Source of the DNA: Coprobacter secundus
Lineage (GTDB): Bacteria > Bacteroidota > Bacteroidia > Bacteroidales > Coprobacteraceae
Direction: 5' to 3'
DNA length: 6,466 bases
Assembly: GCA_000803105.1 (NCBI GenBank)
Contig: JTDA01000037.1
Location: 1-6,466 of the forward strand
Position 1 is the stretch's first letter. Each line of letters opens with the position of its first letter. Of this stretch, positions 5,281 to 6,466 are shown piece after piece. The notes below the pieces were generated by a model. It saw only the letters and a list, made by a program, of their open reading frames with translations. It made no database searches and was not told where the DNA came from. The position numbers and the translations under genes were made by a program.

Positions 5281-6402
5281 TTTCATCCTCATCCAGTAAC
5301 CGATATCCCACACAAAAGCCAACTTCAGCTTCAACGGGCCGAAGTAATTGGTACGGCTCGACAACCGGTACACATAATGCCCGTCAAGAGGCACATACTC
5401 CTCCAGGTCGGTATGCAAAAATCCCACACCGACACCCGCCTCCAGAGCAAAATACCTGCCCACCGGAAACATATAGCCATAACTCAACCCCGCATGCTCA
5501 TCCTCACCCTTATAACCGCGGCCGCCGTTCTCCAGGTCATACCAGCCACCGCCCACAAACAACCCCACATAATGTCCCCTGCGGGCACCCTGCGGACTGA
5601 ACCAATAACGGACCTCGGGACTAATCTGCGCCAACTGGTAATACCTGTGCTTGCTGTCCTTGTGCCACCAAGCCATAGTACCCTCCAGATTCACCGACCA
5701 ACGCCTGTTGAACCGATACTCCAGCTCCAACGAAGGCATCAGCACGGCATCATACAAGAGATTGCTCTTTATCGACAGAGGAATCACCCTGCGGGCCCGA
5801 CGCACCTGCCCACCGGCAACCGCCGCACCCGCACTCCATCCCATGCTGTCTATATCCGGCACAAGCACAAGAGGCTCCACCGGCAACGACACCCCCCTAT
5901 GAGGTATCACCTCCGGCAAGCTCCTCACACACGCCTCCGGCACACTGTCCGGCACAGGCACAAGAGCCGCATCCCGGTACTCTATACCCACCAGAGCCAC
6001 GATATCGCCCATCCCCCGATAAGCCACAGCCTCGTTGGACGTACGATAATACGCCTCCCGCATCCCCATATGAGTGATAAAATAAGACTTCACCTGATTG
6101 CTCCGGTTCTTCGCCGCCGCCAGATTCTCCCTCAACGAAGGATAAGACCGGCAAAAACCCCGTATGCGGATCACCGCATCCCCCCGCACGATAGCCGCAC
6201 GATGAGACTCTATCAGCGCCATAGCCTCACCGATAGCCACCTCATTGCCACGATAAGGAGAGTAAAACATCAGCCGTTGAGGAGCAAAACGAAACAAGAT
6301 GGCCGTATCCGCATGTACCCGGACAGTATCCCCATTCACAGCCCCCCAGCTAACCTGCACGATAACGAAAATTAAGATAAAAATACTGACGCTTTTCCTC
6401 AT
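5266..6402 (-). CDS. OmpA-like plus DUF3575 domain outer-membrane-associated protein
   Basis: 378 residues from ATG 6402. The frame stays open upstream to ATG 6462, but 6402 is preceded by GGAG at 10 bases and begins a clean Sec signal peptide (MRKS, hydrophobic 6-18, likely cleavage near VSWG/AVNG) without a lipobox cysteine. Residues about 34-142 resemble the C-terminal OmpA fold: a strand starting FRFAPQRLMFYSPY, VIRIRGFCRSYPS (77-89), then the helix RENLAAAKNRSNQVKSYFI (91-109), which matches the N-x-x-L-x-x-x-R-x-x-x-V pattern. The Asp of the usual peptidoglycan-contact TD motif is absent. A Pro-rich linker (143-205) follows. Residues 206-370 are a DUF3575 domain: PLSIKSNLLYDAV, PSLELEYRFNRRWSVNLEG, ISPEVRYWF, GHYVGLFVGGGWYDL, and the closing KLKLAFVWDIGYW, alternating aromatic strands like a small outer-membrane barrel. 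Family members often head Bacteroidales pilus loci. A role as envelope scaffold for the pilus is inference. Confidence 0.87.
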   Translation of the reverse strand: MRKSVSIFILIFVIVQVSWGAVNGDTVRVHADTAILFRFAPQRLMFYSPYRGNEVAIGEAMALIESHRAAIVRGDAVIRIRGFCRSYPSLRENLAAAKNRSNQVKSYFITHMGMREAYYRTSNEAVAYRGMGDIVALVGIEYRDAALVPVPDSVPEACVRSLPEVIPHRGVSLPVEPLVLVPDIDSMGWSAGAAVAGGQVRRARRVIPLSIKSNLLYDAVLMPSLELEYRFNRRWSVNLEGTMAWWHKDSKHRYYQLAQISPEVRYWFSPQGARRGHYVGLFVGGGWYDLENGGRGYKGEDEHAGLSYGYMFPVGRYFALEAGVGVGFLHTDLEEYVPLDGHYVYRLSSRTNYFGPLKLKLAFVWDIGYWMRMKGGGR

Positions 6403-6466
6403 ACCTACTTTACTCCGGTCTGCCCGCCACAAAATGGCCGATACATACAAACCAATTACCACTTGT
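6403..6466 (-). promoter_or_regulatory. Upstream region of the DUF3575 gene with RBS and weak promoter-like octamer
   Basis: The RBS GGAG lies at 6413-6416, 10 bases before ATG 6402. TTGGTTTG on the minus strand (6448-6455), 45 bases before the ATG, differs by one base from the Bacteroides -7 consensus TAnnTTTG. Any -33 element would lie outside the window, so it cannot be tested here. Confidence 0.3.

Noticed and set aside
4208..5299. Long plus-strand open frame (363 codons) opposite the DUF5119 gene
   Set aside because: Product is rich in His, Arg, Pro and Ile with no signal or domain; it is the antisense shadow of a well-supported lipoprotein gene.
5270..5311. Upstream start at 5311 for the DUF5119 gene
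   Set aside because: It puts a charged 14-residue stretch before the signal peptide and loses the ATGA coupling with the strong GGAGG site.
5377..6375. Long plus-strand open frame (332 codons) opposite the DUF3575 gene
   Set aside because: Same His/Arg/Pro-rich shadow composition, no ribosome site, and the opposite strand has clear family motifs.
6403..6462. Upstream start at 6462 for the DUF3575 gene
   Set aside because: It would add 20 residues before a clean signal peptide and would place the GGAG ribosome site inside the coding region.
6403..6466. Invertible promoter upstream of the cluster, as known for many Bacteroides surface loci
   Set aside because: No inverted repeat pair or recombinase gene can be seen; only 64 bases of upstream DNA are in the window.

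Overview
The window reads as part of one minus-strand gene cluster from a Bacteroidales-type bacterium (Bacteroidota). Three things point there. Five of the six proteins have lipoprotein signal peptides. The protein families (fimbrillin / Mfa-like, DUF5119, DUF3575) are typical of that order. Most starts have weak or no Shine-Dalgarno sequence. The DNA is fairly GC-rich and the coding strand favours G-ended codons. I cannot name a genus.

In transcription order (right to left) the layout is: (1) 6402-5266, an exported protein with an OmpA-C-like N-terminal half and a DUF3575 beta-barrel-like C-terminal half; (2) 5269-4250, a DUF5119 lipoprotein overlapping gene 1 by an ATGA; (3) a 73-bp A/T-rich leader; (4) 4176-3211, a 321-aa fimbrillin that looks like the main shaft subunit; (5) a 147-bp intergenic stretch with two inverted repeats; (6) 3063-2020, a first accessory fimbrillin; (7) 1981-782, a second accessory fimbrillin with four extra cysteines and a very acidic tail; (8) 759 to beyond base 1, the N-terminal 253 residues of a larger FimA-like or tip-like lipoprotein. 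Spacing is tight (4-base overlap, then 73, 147, 38 and 22 bp) and all genes share one strand, so one operon is likely, possibly with internal control around the major subunit.

Together this looks like a type V (FimA/Mfa1-type) pilus locus. In the established model, fimbrillins are exported as lipoproteins, displayed on the outer membrane, cut after a basic residue by a trypsin-like or gingipain-like protease, and polymerised by strand exchange. Four of the proteins carry a T-[RK]-[SA] site at residues 43-59 that fits this cut. DUF5119 probably acts as the anchor or assembly-base protein, and the DUF3575 protein as an envelope component; both roles are inference. No recombinase, transposase, tRNA, rRNA or CRISPR array is visible. 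All long plus-strand open frames are shadows of these genes.
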